A stretch of DNA of 64,000 nucleotides from Alsobacter ponti (GTDB taxonomy: Bacteria > Pseudomonadota > Alphaproteobacteria > Rhizobiales > Beijerinckiaceae), in assembly GCF_024294805.1 (NCBI RefSeq), contig NZ_JANCLU010000013.1, forward strand, positions 1 to 64,000, written 5' to 3'. Under the pieces are notes generated by a model. That model saw only the letters and a list, made by a program, of their open reading frames with translations. It was not told where the DNA came from and did no database searches. Position 1 is the stretch's first letter; every line of letters begins with the position of its first letter. This document shows, in pieces, positions 62,586-64,000 of this stretch. A program made the translations under genes and the position numbers.

Positions 62586-63485
62586 TTGAAACTTCGTCAG
62601 ATCGAAATCTTCCGCGCCGTGATGAGCGGCGGCTCCACCACGGCGGCGGCCGGCATGCTGGGGCTGTCGCAGTCCGCGGTGAGCCGCCAGCTCACCCAGC
62701 TCGAGGACGACCTCGGCTTCGAGCTGTTCGAGCGCAGCAAGGGGCGGCTGCTGCCCCGGCCCGAGGCCTTCGCGCTGCGCGACGAGGTCGGCGACCTCGC
62801 CGCCATCCTGTCCCGGCTGAAGCGCTACACCGAGGACCTCAAGGCCGGCACGGTGGGCCAGCGCTTCCTCAAGGTCGCGGTGCCGCACTCGCTGATCGGC
62901 TCGGTGATGCCGGAGGTGATCGCCGACTACCTGGCGACGCGGCCCGACGCCTCGCTGGAACTGCTCGGCGGCCACTACGACGCCATCGAGCAGATGGTGA
63001 TGACGCGCGTCGCCGACCTCGGCTTCGTCAGCCTGCCGCCGCGCGACAAGGGCTTCGAGGTGCGCCACCTGCTGCGCTCCGAATCCGCCTGCATCATGCC
63101 GGCCGGGCACAAGCTGGAGGCGCGCGAGGTGGTGCGCCCGGCCGACCTCGTGGGGCAGGACCTGATCCTGCTCGGCCGCCAGCGCCCGGCGCGCCACGCC
63201 TTCGAGCGGCTGCTGCGGCGCGCCGGCGTGCAGCCGCGCGCCCGCGTCGAGGTCCACTCGGTCGAGGCGACCTGCGCGCTGGTCGGGCGCGGGCTCGGCG
63301 TGTCGGTGGTGCCGGCCTTCATCGCGCGGCTGTTCGGCCGGCTGCCGGTGTCGCTGCGCCCGTTCGATCCCTGTGTCCACGGCGAGTACGGCATCGTGAC
63401 GCTGAAGGGCGCGCCGCTGTCGCGGGCGGCGGAATCGTTCGCGGCGATCCTCAAGGCGAGGCTGACGGAACCCCCCGCCACATAG
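62586..63485 (+). CDS. LysR family transcriptional regulator
   Basis: 299 residues, TTG start at 62586 (MKLRQIEIFRAVMSGGSTTA), normal length. HTH AAGMLGLSQSAVSRQLTQLE. The ligand domain shows PHSLIGSVMPEVIADYLATR and GLGVSVVPAF. Upstream TTGA-GCGAAG-TCAA (62450-62463) fits the T-N11-A LysR box. It precedes an ABC transporter permease gene on the same strand and may regulate it. Confidence 0.87.
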   Translation: MKLRQIEIFRAVMSGGSTTAAAGMLGLSQSAVSRQLTQLEDDLGFELFERSKGRLLPRPEAFALRDEVGDLAAILSRLKRYTEDLKAGTVGQRFLKVAVPHSLIGSVMPEVIADYLATRPDASLELLGGHYDAIEQMVMTRVADLGFVSLPPRDKGFEVRHLLRSESACIMPAGHKLEAREVVRPADLVGQDLILLGRQRPARHAFERLLRRAGVQPRARVEVHSVEATCALVGRGLGVSVVPAFIARLFGRLPVSLRPFDPCVHGEYGIVTLKGAPLSRAAESFAAILKARLTEPPAT

Positions 63486-63583
63486 GGCGATGCGGTTTCC
63501 TCATACGATTGCGCCCCCGCGCGACGCCTTGCATTGTTCGCTCCGGCGCCCGGCCCGGGCGCGCCGCCGGAGCCCCCCGATCC

Positions 63584-64000
63584 ATGACGGTGTTCGTCAT
63601 CCGGAGACTGTTGCAGAGCCTCGTCGTGCTGGCGGCGACGGCGGCCATCGTCTTCGTCGGCGTCTACGCCATCGGCGACCCGGCCGAGATGCTGATCGCG
63701 CCGGACGCCACACCGGCCGAACGCGCCCAGGTGGAGGCGTCGCTGGGGCTCGATCGTCCGCTGCCGGCGCAGTTCCTGACCTTCGTCGTCAACGCGCTGC
63801 ACGGCGACCTCGGCCGCTCCTTCGTCTTCAACCAGCCCTCCATCTCGCTCATCCTCGGCCGCCTGCCCGCGACGCTGGAGCTGGCCTTCGTCGCCATCGT
63901 CATCGCGCTGGCGCTCGGCATTCCGCTCGGGCTGCTGGCCGGGCTGAAGCCGCGCTCGGCGACCGACGAGGCGATCATGACCGGCTCGATCCTCGGCTTC
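63584..64000 (+). CDS. Dipeptide/oligopeptide ABC transporter permease (DppB type), cut by window end
   Basis: The first 139 codons are present; the 3' end is beyond the window. N-terminus MTVFVIRRLLQSLVVLAATA, then FVGVYAIGDPAEMLIAPDAT, LGLDRPLPAQFLTFVVNALHGDLGRSF and RLPATLELAFVAIVIALALGIPLG (split) are the usual DppB/OppB features. Inner-membrane subunit of a peptide or opine importer. 98 bases after the LysR gene. Confidence 0.88.
   Translation, partial: MTVFVIRRLLQSLVVLAATAAIVFVGVYAIGDPAEMLIAPDATPAERAQVEASLGLDRPLPAQFLTFVVNALHGDLGRSFVFNQPSISLILGRLPATLELAFVAIVIALALGIPLGLLAGLKPRSATDEAIMTGSILGF

Overview
The window is GC-rich, almost fully coding chromosomal DNA with Alphaproteobacteria-type content, most likely a member of the Hyphomicrobiales (Rhizobiales). 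Support for this: IlvD/Edd sugar-acid dehydratase and KDPG aldolase (non-phosphorylative sugar catabolism), a NUDIX protein of the rhizobial 'PKGWPM' type, CsbD/DUF1328/BrkB stress proteins, several RND pumps, and a large PQQ-dehydrogenase island. No rRNA, tRNA, insertion sequence, phage or CRISPR was seen. Long open frames on both strands are common at this GC content; only frames with family-level protein sequence are annotated.

Region 1 (0-15.4 kb) handles sugars and sugar acids. A minus-strand operon runs ABC ATPase, substrate-binding protein, two permeases, then an L-threonate-dehydrogenase-like enzyme. Around it lie a 2-hydroxyacid dehydrogenase, a DenD-like D-erythronate dehydrogenase, an SDR, a GNAT, a XylD-like dehydratase with a Lys/Ala-rich N-terminal extension, an aminotransferase and KDPG/KHG aldolase. 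A long inverted repeat sits between the divergent dehydratase and aminotransferase genes.

Region 2 (15.4-36.5 kb) holds an RND pump with its adaptor, a block of stress and small membrane proteins (BrkB, DUF1328, three short conserved proteins), a two-TM K+ channel, a UxaA-type dehydratase in two subunits with a DSD1-type PLP enzyme, CsbD, and a four-gene MdtABC-like tripartite pump with its own outer-membrane channel. An MFS exporter follows.

Region 3 (36.5-37.9 kb) contains an unannotated small RNA candidate with promoter, two hairpins, an exposed CCUCCC and an intrinsic terminator. Next to it is a NUDIX hydrolase with a histone-H1-like tail.

Region 4 (38-60.9 kb) is a PQQ island. Two parallel modules each have a PQQ dehydrogenase, a small c-type cytochrome, a four-cysteine domain of unknown function and a pentapeptide-repeat domain. 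In one module the last two domains are one fused protein; in the other they are separate genes on opposite strands. DUF1501/DUF1800 and a nuclease-like protein with an altered active site lie between the modules. Downstream is an operon with an ExbB/TolQ-like channel, an ExbD/TolR-like protein carrying a YfaP-like periplasmic domain, a two-TM protein, a Tat-exported cupredoxin-like protein without copper ligands, a YVTN beta-propeller and a PQQ-linked ABC binding protein. The matching ABC ATPase and permease are about 3 kb away on the other strand, separated by a sulfonate/nitrate-type ABC transporter. This island is the best candidate for an undescribed system: a lanthanide/PQQ-type periplasmic oxidation system possibly coupled to a proton-driven envelope motor.

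The right end (60.8-64 kb) has a secreted Pro-rich protein, a PPK2 polyphosphate kinase with a Lys/Ala-rich N-terminus, a LysR regulator and the start of a dipeptide-type ABC permease cut by the window edge.
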